From IMG/VR virus record IMGVR_UViG_3300027704_003263, positions 1-47,967 of that record: DNA of 47,967 nucleotides; one strand, given 5' to 3'. Under the pieces are notes generated by a model. It saw only the letters and a list, made by a program, of their open reading frames with translations, had not been told where the DNA came from and did not search any database. Shown here in pieces: positions 9,143 to 17,170 of this stretch. The DNA is from a virus. Every line of letters starts with the position of its first letter. The first letter of the stretch is position 1. Made by a program: the position numbers and the translations under genes.

Positions 9143-9275
9143 ACTTAACAAATTACTTGGACTTAACGATTTAATTATCTAATATATAATTAATAAATAA
9201 CATAAATTAATAACTTAACAAAAAAAGAGTACTTAAATGGGACTTAACTTAGACGCCATCAAGGCAAAACTTAAC
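9143..9275 (+). repeat. Five copies of the heptamer ACTTAAC around the gp32 promoter and start
   Basis: Exact ACTTAAC occurs at 9143, 9161, 9213, 9242 and 9269, and a near copy (ACTTAAA) at 9231. Two copies flank the -35 box, one lies in the leader, and two lie in the first codons of the gene, where they encode Leu-Asn pairs. The 100-base gap 9137-9236 holds only these repeats, the promoter and AT-rich leader. This could be an operator or a site where gp32 binds its own message; function is inferred. Confidence 0.55.
9157..9185 (+). promoter_or_regulatory. Promoter before the gp32 gene
   Basis: TTGGAC at 9157-9162, a 17-base spacer, TAATAT at 9180-9185. An alternative -10 TATAAT lies at 9185-9190, but with a 22-base spacer. 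Transcription from the first would start near 9192, giving a leader of about 45 bases that is AT-rich, with GAG at 9227-9229 as a weak ribosome site. Confidence 0.45.
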
Positions 9276-10022
9276 CAATTAAACAAAACCGACGACCGTC
9301 GTAACAACCTTTGGAAACCAGAAGCTGGACCAAAAACAAGAGTAAGAATTGTACCTTACGTTCACCGCAAAGACAATCCATTTATAGAATTGTATTTTCA
9401 CTATGACATTGCCAAACGGTCAATGCTATCTCCAATATCATTTGGTAATGCAGACCCGGTAGTTGAGTTTGCAGAAAAACTAAAAAAGACCGGAGACAAA
9501 GACGAATGGTTAATGGGTCGTAAAATTGAACCTAAAATGAGAACTTATGTTCCAGTAATCGTCCGCGGAAAAGAATCTGAAGGGGTTAAATTTTGGGGAT
9601 TCGGTAAAACAATTTACACTGAATTGCTTTCTATTGTGTCTGATCCAGATTATGGTGATATCACAGATTTAATGAATGGTCGTGACATCGACGTAGAGTT
9701 TATTCCTGCAGAAGGCGGCGGATATCCTAAGACTACAATTCGTGTCAAACCTAACACCACATCTGCGACTGATGACAAGGCAATTGCAGAAAAGATCATG
9801 AACCAACCTCAGATCACCGACATTTTTCCAGAACCAACTTATGATGAGTTAGAAACAGCTCTTAAAGAATGGATGAATCCGGAAGATGACAGTGCAGACG
9901 TCGATACATCATCTAACACCACAGCAAACACATCTGCTAAAACTGAGGGCGCAGCACCAGCTAAGACCGAAGAAAAGAAAACTGATGTAGCTGAAGCATT
10001 CAACGATTTATTTAACAAGTAG
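9237..10022 (+). CDS. 32: Single-stranded DNA-binding protein (gp32-like)
   Basis: A 261-residue protein, a little shorter than T4 gp32 (301). It starts MGLNLDAIKAKLNQLNK, then LWKPEAGPKTRVRIVPYVHR and PFIELYFHYDI, the OB-fold pattern of T4-type ssDNA-binding proteins. The C-terminal 45 residues are acidic and Ala/Thr-rich (EDDSADVD onward), as expected for the gp32 tail that contacts other replication proteins, and end in EAFNDLFNK. It coats single-stranded DNA during replication and recombination. No Cys residues for a T4-type zinc site are visible. Heptamer repeats and an AT-rich leader precede it. The next gene is uvsX, 10 bases downstream. Confidence 0.85.
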   Translation: MGLNLDAIKAKLNQLNKTDDRRNNLWKPEAGPKTRVRIVPYVHRKDNPFIELYFHYDIAKRSMLSPISFGNADPVVEFAEKLKKTGDKDEWLMGRKIEPKMRTYVPVIVRGKESEGVKFWGFGKTIYTELLSIVSDPDYGDITDLMNGRDIDVEFIPAEGGGYPKTTIRVKPNTTSATDDKAIAEKIMNQPQITDIFPEPTYDELETALKEWMNPEDDSADVDTSSNTTANTSAKTEGAAPAKTEEKKTDVAEAFNDLFNK

Positions 10023-10032
10023 GAGTCTTTAA

Positions 10033-11202
10033 ATGGCAAAGAAAAAAAGCAAAAGTAAGGACGAACTGGAAGATGCGTTAGCAAACACATTGGCCGATAG
10101 TATAAACAAACAGTTTAAAGGTCAAGCGTTAAAGACAGCATTCTTTTTAGATGGCGATGATGATTCGCCAAGCAATGTTACCGAATGGATATCGTCAGGA
10201 TGTGATGCATTAGACATAGCAATATCGAATCGACCTAATGGAGGATTTCCTGTTGGTAGAATTACCGAAATAACAGGGTTAGAAGCGTCGGGTAAATCAT
10301 TGTTAGCAGCACACACCTTAGCGGAAACACAAAAGAAAGGCGGACTTGCAGTGTATATAGACACGGAGTCTGCAACTAGTTCGGAATTCTTAACTGCAAT
10401 CGGTGCCGATTTGAAAACTATGTTATACGTACCTCTTGAAACGATCGAGGAAATTTTTGAAACAATTGAAACTATTGTGGATGGGGTACGTCAATCTGAC
10501 AAAGACCGATTAGTAACAATTGTAGTAGACTCTATAATGGGGGCATCTACAAAAATTGAATTAGCAGCAGAATATGACAAGGATGGTTATGCAACCTCCA
10601 AATCAATTATTTTGTCTAAAGCAATGCGTAAGGTTACCAATTGGATTGCTCGAGAACGAATCTGTTTAATCTTCACCAATCAACTCAGAGTTAAAATGGG
10701 CGTGTCATTTGGAGATCAGTGGACAACATCAGGTGGTAAGGCAATTCCTTTCCATGCATCTGTTAGACTGCGATTGAAAAATACCGGTCAAATTAAAGCA
10801 ACAGTTAATGGTGCAGAGCAGGTAGTAGGTAGCAAGACAAGCGTGCAGGTAGTTAAAAATCGTATGGGTCCACCACATCGTAAGATTGATTATGAAATCT
10901 ATTATGATAGTGGTATTGACAATTTCGGTGGTTGGTTGAACCTAATGAAGAAATTCAAATTGGTTAAACAAGCAGGAGCATGGTACACATTGGAAGATGT
11001 AGATCATGAAACTGGAGAAGTCTTTGGAGAAATGAAATTCCAAAGCAAAGATTTTGTTAGCAAGGTAATGGATAATCCTGCAGCAAAGGAACGGTTATAC
11101 AAAAGAATCTGCGATGCGTATATCTTTAAATATCAAGCAGGAGTACATGGTGGTATCGATGATGTCATTATAGACGAAACTGTAATTGATGAAGAAGGAT
11201 AA
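10033..11202 (+). CDS. uvsX: UvsX/RecA-like recombinase
   Basis: A 389-residue protein. Walker A is GLEASGKS (residues 82-89), and IVVDSIMG about residue 155 is Walker B. FTNQLRVKMG with GGKAIPFHASVRLRLK resembles the DNA-binding loops of RecA/UvsX. It forms filaments on single-stranded DNA and drives strand exchange and recombination-dependent replication, together with gp32 encoded just upstream. The N-terminus has a Lys-rich start (MAKKKSKSK) and a Phe/Leu-rich helix for subunit contact. The C-terminal tail is acidic. An AGGAG ribosome site stands 8 bases before the ATG. The TAATG overlap with the next gene suggests coupled expression. Confidence 0.93.
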   Translation: MAKKKSKSKDELEDALANTLADSINKQFKGQALKTAFFLDGDDDSPSNVTEWISSGCDALDIAISNRPNGGFPVGRITEITGLEASGKSLLAAHTLAETQKKGGLAVYIDTESATSSEFLTAIGADLKTMLYVPLETIEEIFETIETIVDGVRQSDKDRLVTIVVDSIMGASTKIELAAEYDKDGYATSKSIILSKAMRKVTNWIARERICLIFTNQLRVKMGVSFGDQWTTSGGKAIPFHASVRLRLKNTGQIKATVNGAEQVVGSKTSVQVVKNRMGPPHRKIDYEIYYDSGIDNFGGWLNLMKKFKLVKQAGAWYTLEDVDHETGEVFGEMKFQSKDFVSKVMDNPAAKERLYKRICDAYIFKYQAGVHGGIDDVIIDETVIDEEG

Positions 11203-12254
11203 TGAATACGTATCAACGATTATTTAAAGAGTTACAGAAAGAAAAGGAAACGAGCCCGAAGGATGCTAATGATCATATCATGGTATTTGATGGGCTCAAT
11301 ACCTTTATCCGAAGCTTCGGTGCTACACCAGCATACAATGAAGATGGTGACCATATCGGAGGAATAACTGGATTTTTATATTCAGTTGGAAAAACGGTTA
11401 GAGATTTCAACCCAAGTAGATGTGTAATTGCATTTGATGGTAGGAATGGAAATACTAAACGAAAAAAGATTTATAAAGATTACAAGGCTAATCGAGCTAA
11501 TAAAACAAAATTGCGAAGATTTGATCATCATGATTCTAGTATAGAAAATGAGCAACAATCAATGAAACATCAATTTAGTCGATTAATATCATATCTAGAT
11601 TATTTGCCTGTAACTTTTTTATCAATGGATGGAATCGAAGCAGATGACACCATTGCATATATTGCACAAATGTATACGGAAACATGTAAGAAGATTACTA
11701 TTGTTTCTACCGATAGAGATTTCTATCAATTAGTTGATGATCGAATCCAAATTTGGTCTCCAATTAAAAAGAAAATGTATGACACCCAAGCAGTTATAGA
11801 CGAATTTGGAGTACATCCAAATAATATGGTATTATATAGATCATTTACCGGTGATAAGTCAGATAATATACCAGGAGTATCCGGTATAGGTCCAAAGACC
11901 ATTTTAAAACTTATTCCGGAAATTGTTAATAGCAAACAAGTTACGTTAGAAGAGTTATTTGAAAAGAGTAATACACTTCTAACCGAAACAAAAAAATATC
12001 AGAAGATTTTAGATCATCGAGAAACCCTTGAAAAGAATTGGCAACTCATGGACATAAAACTTCTAGATATATCAGCAAATGTATCTTCTAAAATCAGAGG
12101 CATAATGGGTGAATCGATATCCGGGTTAAACCGTGCCGAGTTTCAGCGGTTATTCTATGAAGATAAAATGTGGGCAGTAATGAAGAATCTTCCAGATTGG
12201 TTGACTCGAACATGGCTTTCATTAGATGCATTTGCAAAACAAACACAGAAATGA
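11202..12254 (+). CDS. rnh: 5'-3' exonuclease / RNase H (FEN family)
   Basis: A 350-residue protein of the FEN/T4 RNase H family. HIMVFDGLNTFIRSF gives the first metal-binding Asp, VIAFDGRNGNTKRKKIYKDYKANR the arch region, DGIEADDTIAYIAQ the acidic cluster, IVSTDRDFYQLV the next Asp pair, and GDKSDNIPGVSGIGPKTILKL the helix-hairpin-helix region. T4 RNase H is 305 residues. It removes RNA primers and flaps on the lagging strand. It follows uvsX directly and is the last gene of the operon from 9237; a new promoter and the helicase gene follow. Confidence 0.9.
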   Translation: MNTYQRLFKELQKEKETSPKDANDHIMVFDGLNTFIRSFGATPAYNEDGDHIGGITGFLYSVGKTVRDFNPSRCVIAFDGRNGNTKRKKIYKDYKANRANKTKLRRFDHHDSSIENEQQSMKHQFSRLISYLDYLPVTFLSMDGIEADDTIAYIAQMYTETCKKITIVSTDRDFYQLVDDRIQIWSPIKKKMYDTQAVIDEFGVHPNNMVLYRSFTGDKSDNIPGVSGIGPKTILKLIPEIVNSKQVTLEELFEKSNTLLTETKKYQKILDHRETLEKNWQLMDIKLLDISANVSSKIRGIMGESISGLNRAEFQRLFYEDKMWAVMKNLPDWLTRTWLSLDAFAKQTQK

Positions 12255-12255
12255 T

Positions 12256-12283
12256 TTGATTTTATTTTAATTTTTATTATTAT
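12256..12283 (+). promoter_or_regulatory. Promoter before the gp41-like helicase gene
   Basis: TTGATT at 12256-12261, a 16-base spacer, TATTAT at 12278-12283. The ATG of the helicase starts 6 bases downstream, at 12289, with no Shine-Dalgarno in the intervening sequence, so translation would begin at or next to the 5' end of the transcript. The spacer is rich in T. Confidence 0.45.
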
Positions 12284-12288
12284 CTATT

Positions 12289-13644
12289 ATGACAGATAAA
12301 TTAAGTGAATATGGATGGGGCTTTCAAGTAAAAGTATTATCTGCAATGTTTACGGATAGACTATTTTTACAGCAAGTAGCAGATATAATTCAATCGGATT
12401 ATTTTGAATCAGACGCCAATAGTTGGATAATGGATGTAATATTAATACATTTTAATGAATATAAAGCACCTCCAACTAAAGATGTACTCAAGGTAAAAAT
12501 TACCGGCATTGAAAATGATATTCTTAAAGCTGCGGTAATGGAGCAGTTAAAAGATGTATTCCGATATATGGAGTCGAGTGACTTGACTTTTGTAAAGGAT
12601 GAAATTTTAAAATTCTGTAAAAATCAAGAAATCAAGCGTGCCATTATGGATTCTGTTGTATTACTTAAAAATGGTAATTTTGATGAAATTAAAACTAAAA
12701 TAGACGGCGCAATGAAAGCCGGTGCAGATACCGATATTGGGTTAGATTATAAAACTAGTGTCGCCGCAAGATATGATGAAGCCGCAAGACATACAATTAC
12801 TACCGGATGGGATGTTATTGATGATTTAATGGATGGTGGATTAGCCGATGGCGAATTGGGTGTAGTAATGGCACCAGCTGGAATCGGTAAATCTTGGCTT
12901 CTTATTAATATTGGAGCAAATGCAATTAAAGCAGGACATACCGTTATACATTATACATTAGAATTAAACAAAGAATACGTTGGACAACGATATGATTCGG
13001 TATTAACTGGAATTAATGCTCAAAACTTAAAAAATTATCAATCTGATATCCAAGACAAAATGGATAATTTAAAAGGTGAATTAATTATCAAGTATTATCC
13101 AACCAAATCGGTTAGTGTAATGGGAATAAAAGCACATTTAGAAAAATCAATCATGTTAGACAAGAAGCCAGCATTGGTAATTGTGGATTATGGTGACTTA
13201 TTAAAAATTAATACTAAGAAAGATAAACATGAAGCACTTGAAGATTTATATGAAGATCTACGTGGTATGGCTGGCGAATATGAGATACCAGTATGGACTG
13301 CATCGCAAGCCGGCAGGAGTGCATTGGAAGAAGATGTAATTGAAGCAGATAAGATTGCATCATCATATGGTAAAGTAATGGTGTCAGATTTCTTAATGTC
13401 ATTGTCTAGAAAAGTAGAGGACAAAATGTCAGGTACTGGTCGTGGCCATGTTATTAAAAATAGATTTGGTCCGGATGGTGTAACATTGCCGTGTAAAATA
13501 AATACTAATAATGGGCAATTTCAATTTTTTGAACCCCAAACTGCCCAAGGAAAACAAACTACACAAGTTATGAAAACTGGGGAAAATATGGTGAAAAAAA
13601 ATCTTGCGCAAAAGTTCAAGGATTTGGGTGGAACGTTAGGATAG
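12289..13644 (+). CDS. 41: Replicative DNA helicase (DnaB/gp41 family)
   Basis: A 451-residue protein. Residues 170-200 give TTGWDVIDDLMDGG, then Walker A APAGIGKS (195-202), followed by HYTLELNKEYVGQRYDS and LVIVDYGDLL (Walker B, near residue 300) and WTASQAGRSAL, the order seen in RecA-fold replicative helicases. Length is close to T4 gp41 (475). It unwinds DNA ahead of the polymerase as a hexameric ring. The N-terminal 150 residues are helical and would bind the primase; no primase is seen in this window. The start has no Shine-Dalgarno and lies next to the promoter. A terminator follows the stop by 24 bases. Confidence 0.92.
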   Translation: MTDKLSEYGWGFQVKVLSAMFTDRLFLQQVADIIQSDYFESDANSWIMDVILIHFNEYKAPPTKDVLKVKITGIENDILKAAVMEQLKDVFRYMESSDLTFVKDEILKFCKNQEIKRAIMDSVVLLKNGNFDEIKTKIDGAMKAGADTDIGLDYKTSVAARYDEAARHTITTGWDVIDDLMDGGLADGELGVVMAPAGIGKSWLLINIGANAIKAGHTVIHYTLELNKEYVGQRYDSVLTGINAQNLKNYQSDIQDKMDNLKGELIIKYYPTKSVSVMGIKAHLEKSIMLDKKPALVIVDYGDLLKINTKKDKHEALEDLYEDLRGMAGEYEIPVWTASQAGRSALEEDVIEADKIASSYGKVMVSDFLMSLSRKVEDKMSGTGRGHVIKNRFGPDGVTLPCKINTNNGQFQFFEPQTAQGKQTTQVMKTGENMVKKNLAQKFKDLGGTLG

Positions 13645-13667
13645 CGTTATATTTATATAAGCAAAAC

Positions 13668-13692
13668 GTCCGGTTGATTCCCGGGCTTTTTT
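13668..13692 (+). terminator. Rho-independent terminator between helicase and nrdJ
   Basis: GTCCGG at 13668-13673 pairs with CCGGGC at 13681-13686 (one G-T wobble), a loop of 7 bases, then six T at 13687-13692. It is the clearest terminator in the window and ends the helicase transcript. A weak promoter-like TTGGGT (13624-13629) and TATATT (13648-13653) lie just before it, so transcripts starting there would have the hairpin in their leader. Confidence 0.8.
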
Positions 13693-13739
13693 CGTCTAAA
13701 AATAAATCGTTAATAAAAAAACAAGGAGATTACAAAACA

Positions 13740-15596
13740 ATGGAGATTTCAAACAAAATTTTGAGTGATATCACAGTATACATGAAGTATGCAAAATATT
13801 CCCCGGAGCTCGAACGGCGCGAGACGTGGGATGAATTAGTCGACCGTAACAGAGATATGCACATAAAACGATATCCTAAACTACGTAACGAAATACTAGA
13901 CGCATATGAATATGTATATGCAAAAAAAGTATTACCGTCAATGAGATCACTGCAATTTGGTGGTAAATCTATAGAAATCTCTCCAAACCGAATTTATAAT
14001 TGTGCATATCTTCCAATTGACGATTACCGAGCCTTTGGTGAAACTATGTTTTTATTATTAGGCGGAACGGGTGTTGGTTATTCAGTGCAAAAGCACCATA
14101 TAGAAAAATTGCCAGAAATTCGCAAACCAAATTTAGACAGAACACGACGATTTTTAATTGCGGATTCAATCGAGGGATGGGCAGATGCAGTTAAAGCGTT
14201 AGTTAAAAGTTATTTTCAAGGAACTTCTAAATTAAAATTTGACTTCTCAGACATTAGACCAAAAGGGGCTAGGTTAGTAACATCTGGAGGTAAAGCCCCA
14301 GGCCCACAACCATTAAAAGAATGCTTAATTAAAGTACAAGGAATATTAGATGCTAAACATGCTGGCGAATTTTTATCGCCGATTGAAGTTCATGACATGG
14401 TATGTCACATTGCAGATGCTGTCTTGGCAGGAGGTATTAGGCGTGCAGCACTTATTAGTTTGTTTAGTGCCGACGATGAGGATATGATTGCATGTAAAAC
14501 TGGTAATTGGTGGGAAACAAATCCACAACGAGGCAGATCTAATAACTCAGCCGCATTAATGCGACATAAATTAACCAAAGGATTTTTTATGGATCTTTGG
14601 AAGCGAGTAGAATTGTCTGGAGCAGGTGAGCCGGGTATATATTTAACCAATGACAAAGATTGGGGAACTAATCCATGTTGCGAAATAGCACTTAGACCAT
14701 TTCAATTCTGTAATTTATGTGAAGTAAATGCATCAGATATTGAATCACAAGAAGATTTCGAAAATCGAGTAAAAGCGGCGGCATTCATTGGTACACTTCA
14801 AGCAGGATATACTGAGTTTCATTATTTAAGACCAATTTGGCAAAGAACCACTGAAAAAGATGCATTAATAGGCGTATCAATGACCGGGATAGGCTCTGGT
14901 ACAGTATTAGGATATGATATGACTAAAGCTGCAGAGATTGTTAAACAAGAGAATGCGAGAGTAGCTAATATATTAGGTATAAATGAATCTGCTAGAACAA
15001 CCACAGTTAAACCAGCTGGAACTACATCATTAGCATTAGGTACAAGTTCAGGTATCCATGCATGGCACAATGATTATTATGTTAGGAGAGTAAGAGTAGG
15101 TAAAAATGAGGCAATATATACATACTTGGCAAACAATCATCCAGAGCTTATAGAAGATGAATATTTTCGTCCTCACGACACTGCAGTTATCAGTATTCCA
15201 CAAAAAGCACCAGCTGGTGCAATTATGAGAACCGAATCACCATTTGAATTATTAGATAGAATCAAAAAAGTGCATTTAGATTGGGTTAAACCAGGACACC
15301 GAACGGGGAACAACACACACAATGTATCTGCAACCGTATCTCTTAAATCGGATGAATGGGACTTAGCAGGCGAATGGATGTGGACTAATCGAAATCATTA
15401 TAATGGATTATCTGTATTACCATATGATGGTGGTACATATGTTCAAGCTCCATTTGAAGACTGCACTGAATCAAAATACAATGAAATGATGTTGGCACTT
15501 AAAGATATAGATTTGTCTAAAATCGTAGAATTATCTGACGATACAGATTTATCAGGAGAATTAGCGTGTGCTGGTGGCGCTTGTGAAATTACATAA
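13740..15596 (+). CDS. nrdJ: Class II (B12-dependent) ribonucleotide reductase
   Basis: A 618-residue protein from the ATG at 13740, which has AAGGAG 10 bases upstream; the TTG at 13674 lies inside the terminator loop and is not used. It matches the monomeric RTPR type. C88 (NRIYNCAY), C313 in NPCCEI (with E315) and C324 keep the spacing of the radical and redox cysteines. C610 and C615 (ELACAGGACEIT) match the C-terminal shuttle pair. GGTGVGYSVQ and RPKGARLVTSGGKAPGP are family motifs. It makes deoxyribonucleotides with adenosylcobalamin and needs no oxygen or second subunit. A thioredoxin that could reduce it is encoded at 18400. RTPR from Lactobacillus is longer (739 residues), so this one is compact. 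Confidence 0.92.
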   Translation: MEISNKILSDITVYMKYAKYSPELERRETWDELVDRNRDMHIKRYPKLRNEILDAYEYVYAKKVLPSMRSLQFGGKSIEISPNRIYNCAYLPIDDYRAFGETMFLLLGGTGVGYSVQKHHIEKLPEIRKPNLDRTRRFLIADSIEGWADAVKALVKSYFQGTSKLKFDFSDIRPKGARLVTSGGKAPGPQPLKECLIKVQGILDAKHAGEFLSPIEVHDMVCHIADAVLAGGIRRAALISLFSADDEDMIACKTGNWWETNPQRGRSNNSAALMRHKLTKGFFMDLWKRVELSGAGEPGIYLTNDKDWGTNPCCEIALRPFQFCNLCEVNASDIESQEDFENRVKAAAFIGTLQAGYTEFHYLRPIWQRTTEKDALIGVSMTGIGSGTVLGYDMTKAAEIVKQENARVANILGINESARTTTVKPAGTTSLALGTSSGIHAWHNDYYVRRVRVGKNEAIYTYLANNHPELIEDEYFRPHDTAVISIPQKAPAGAIMRTESPFELLDRIKKVHLDWVKPGHRTGNNTHNVSATVSLKSDEWDLAGEWMWTNRNHYNGLSVLPYDGGTYVQAPFEDCTESKYNEMMLALKDIDLSKIVELSDDTDLSGELACAGGACEIT

Positions 15597-15637
15597 CCAG
15601 AAATTAAATAATTTTATTAACAAAAAAAAGAAGTACA

Positions 15638-15805
15638 ATGAACAAACAAGAGTTATTCGAAACAATGTTGGGTTTATGGAATGAGTTTGAAACTCAGCAT
15701 AACGGAACAACAAAAAAGTCACAACAACAAGCAAGAAAATCTGTTGGCGAACTTAAAAAACTAGTTACAGATTATAGAAAAGTATCAGTAGCAGAAAGCA
15801 AATAA
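15638..15805 (+). CDS. Histone H1-like (Hc1-type) small DNA-binding protein
   Basis: A 55-residue protein, MNKQELFETMLGLWNEFE then a Lys/Arg-rich second half with QARKSVGELKKLVTDYRK. This is close to the bacterial Hc1/histone H1-like pattern: a short helix, then ARK-x3-ELKKL-x3-R. Such proteins bind DNA and condense it; a phage copy might act in packaging or in changing host transcription. AAGAAG lies 5 bases upstream of the ATG. The stop is directly followed by the ATG of the next gene. The gene is short but has a good start, a full family pattern and tight packing. Confidence 0.65.
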   Translation: MNKQELFETMLGLWNEFETQHNGTTKKSQQQARKSVGELKKLVTDYRKVSVAESK

Positions 15806-16021
15806 ATGATGGTCAATTTGGGATCAGATTGGATTTATCAACAGTACGTAAAGGAGTTTGGAAACAAGCTCCTTTCTACTGATTTTTATTACGAAGATGG
15901 TAATCGGGTTATGACTGAATCATACCATACACGTAGAGGTTATTGCTGTGGGAACGGATGTCGACATTGTCCATATCTACCTAAAAATAAAAAGTATGAA
16001 AAAACTTTGAAACCCCAATAA
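15806..16021 (+). CDS. Small Cys-rich protein (DUF5522-like)
   Basis: A 71-residue protein. The end of the domain reads HTRRGYCCGNGCRHCPY: four cysteines and one histidine within 17 residues, likely a metal site. The preceding FYYEDGNRVMTESY fits the DUF5522 pattern (YY-ENG-xVFTxxYHLKRGYCCxxGCRHCPY), a small bacterial family whose role I do not know. It starts at the base after the histone-like gene stop. The Lys-rich tail (KNKKYEKTLK) could bind nucleic acid. A promoter for the next operon starts inside its last codons. Confidence 0.65.
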   Translation: MMVNLGSDWIYQQYVKEFGNKLLSTDFYYEDGNRVMTESYHTRRGYCCGNGCRHCPYLPKNKKYEKTLKPQ

Positions 16022-16036
16022 AATATATTATATTAT
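16007..16036 (+). promoter_or_regulatory. Promoter before the folE operon
   Basis: TTGAAA at 16007-16012, an 18-base spacer, TATTAT at 16031-16036. The ATG at 16042 is 6 bases further, without a Shine-Dalgarno, so the message is likely leaderless. The -35 overlaps the end of the preceding gene. Confidence 0.45.
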
Positions 16037-16041
16037 TAATA

Positions 16042-16716
16042 ATGAAAGAAGTTATGAAAATAAGAAACATTGAATTAGTTAAAGAAGGCTTTGCTAATGG
16101 TGTAGCGACCGGAGGTCCTTTATCAGATCAAGATAAATCTGATATGATTGAAACCGCAGCCCAAGCATTTGGTGCATTTTTAACTGCATTACGTTGTGAT
16201 TGGCAAAATGACCCAAACTCCGACAATACACCACACCGTGTTGCTAAAGCATATGTAAACGATTTGTGGTCCGGTAGATATAATGGACCTCCTAATATTA
16301 CTGCATTTCCAAGTGATGGATATGATGGTATGGTATTTGAAGGAGGTATTCCATTGACATCTATGTGTTCACATCATCATCAGACTATTATGGGTAAAGT
16401 GCATATAGCATATATACCAGGAAATGATAGTCATGTAATTGGATTAAGTAAATTGAATCGTTTAGTAGAACACTTTGCAAGACGAGGTGCAATTCAAGAA
16501 CAATTAACTGTTGCAATTCACAATTCAATTGATACAATTATCAATGACAATAAAGGCGTAGCAGTAATGATTGATGCTATGCATAATTGTGTATCTTGTA
16601 GAGGAGTTAAACATGGTGGAGCATCAATGAAGACAAGCAAACTGACAGGAGCATTTAAAGATGATGCCTCAACTAGATCAGAATATTATGAATTTGTAAA
16701 AGGATATAATGGCTAA
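16042..16716 (+). CDS. folE: GTP cyclohydrolase I (FolE)
   Basis: A 224-residue FolE. Zinc-site and active-site motifs are visible: TSMCSHHHQ with C109 and H112, and AMHNCVSCRGV with C183 near the end. KLNRLVEHFARRGAIQEQLT is the family core. It turns GTP into dihydroneopterin triphosphate, the first step of both folate and 7-deazaguanine synthesis. The next gene is a QueD homologue and queE follows two genes on, so the 7-deazaguanine use is the likely one here. The stop overlaps the queD start by 8 bases. It is preceded by a predicted leaderless promoter. The start at 16042 is preferred; M at residue 5 is an alternative. Confidence 0.93.
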   Translation: MKEVMKIRNIELVKEGFANGVATGGPLSDQDKSDMIETAAQAFGAFLTALRCDWQNDPNSDNTPHRVAKAYVNDLWSGRYNGPPNITAFPSDGYDGMVFEGGIPLTSMCSHHHQTIMGKVHIAYIPGNDSHVIGLSKLNRLVEHFARRGAIQEQLTVAIHNSIDTIINDNKGVAVMIDAMHNCVSCRGVKHGGASMKTSKLTGAFKDDASTRSEYYEFVKGYNG

Positions 16717-17170
16717 ATTTACATCAACTAAATTATTTGACGGATATTCAACATGTTTCCGACAATGGAAAGCAACGGATACTCATTGTAGTTATCTTCA
16801 TGGCTATGCTCTATCATTTCGAGTATGGTTTGAAGGCGAATTAGATCATCGAAATTGGGTGTTTGATTTTGGAGGAATGAAGCGATCTGAAAATAAAATA
16901 AATGGATTTGCTCCAAAAGATTATTTTGCATGGTTATTGGATCATACAGTAATCATTGCTAATGATGACCCTGAGTTAGACTCATTCAGAATGATGGATG
17001 CTCAAGGTATTATACAACTCAGAGTGATTGACGACACTGGGTGTGAAAAGTTTGCAGAGTTTTTATATAAAGTCATTAATGGATTCTTGCTCAAGGAAAC
17101 AACCGGCCGTGTAAGAGCTAGTAAAGTAGAAGTTTATGAACACGAAAGAAATTCGGCAAGTTATGAGTAA
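16709..17170 (+). CDS. queD: 6-carboxytetrahydropterin synthase homologue (QueD), variant
   Basis: A 153-residue protein of the QueD/6-pyruvoyl-tetrahydropterin synthase family. HCSYLHGY (residues 26-33) holds the catalytic Cys (C27) and a His (H31), and SKVEVYEHE near the end holds the substrate-binding Glu. In standard QueD, zinc is bound by three His (one in F-S-A-A-H and two in HGH). Here the third is Tyr33 and the first is replaced in YSTCFRQW, so the zinc site differs. QueD makes the pterin that QueE turns into CDG. It overlaps folE and the next gene, and it lies between folE and queE, which supports the role. Confidence 0.8.
   Translation: MAKFTSTKLFDGYSTCFRQWKATDTHCSYLHGYALSFRVWFEGELDHRNWVFDFGGMKRSENKINGFAPKDYFAWLLDHTVIIANDDPELDSFRMMDAQGIIQLRVIDDTGCEKFAEFLYKVINGFLLKETTGRVRASKVEVYEHERNSASYE

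Noticed and set aside
13674-13739. Longer N-terminus of nrdJ from the TTG at 13674
   Set aside because: It begins inside the loop of the terminator hairpin and has no ribosome site. The ATG at 13740 has AAGGAG at the right distance.
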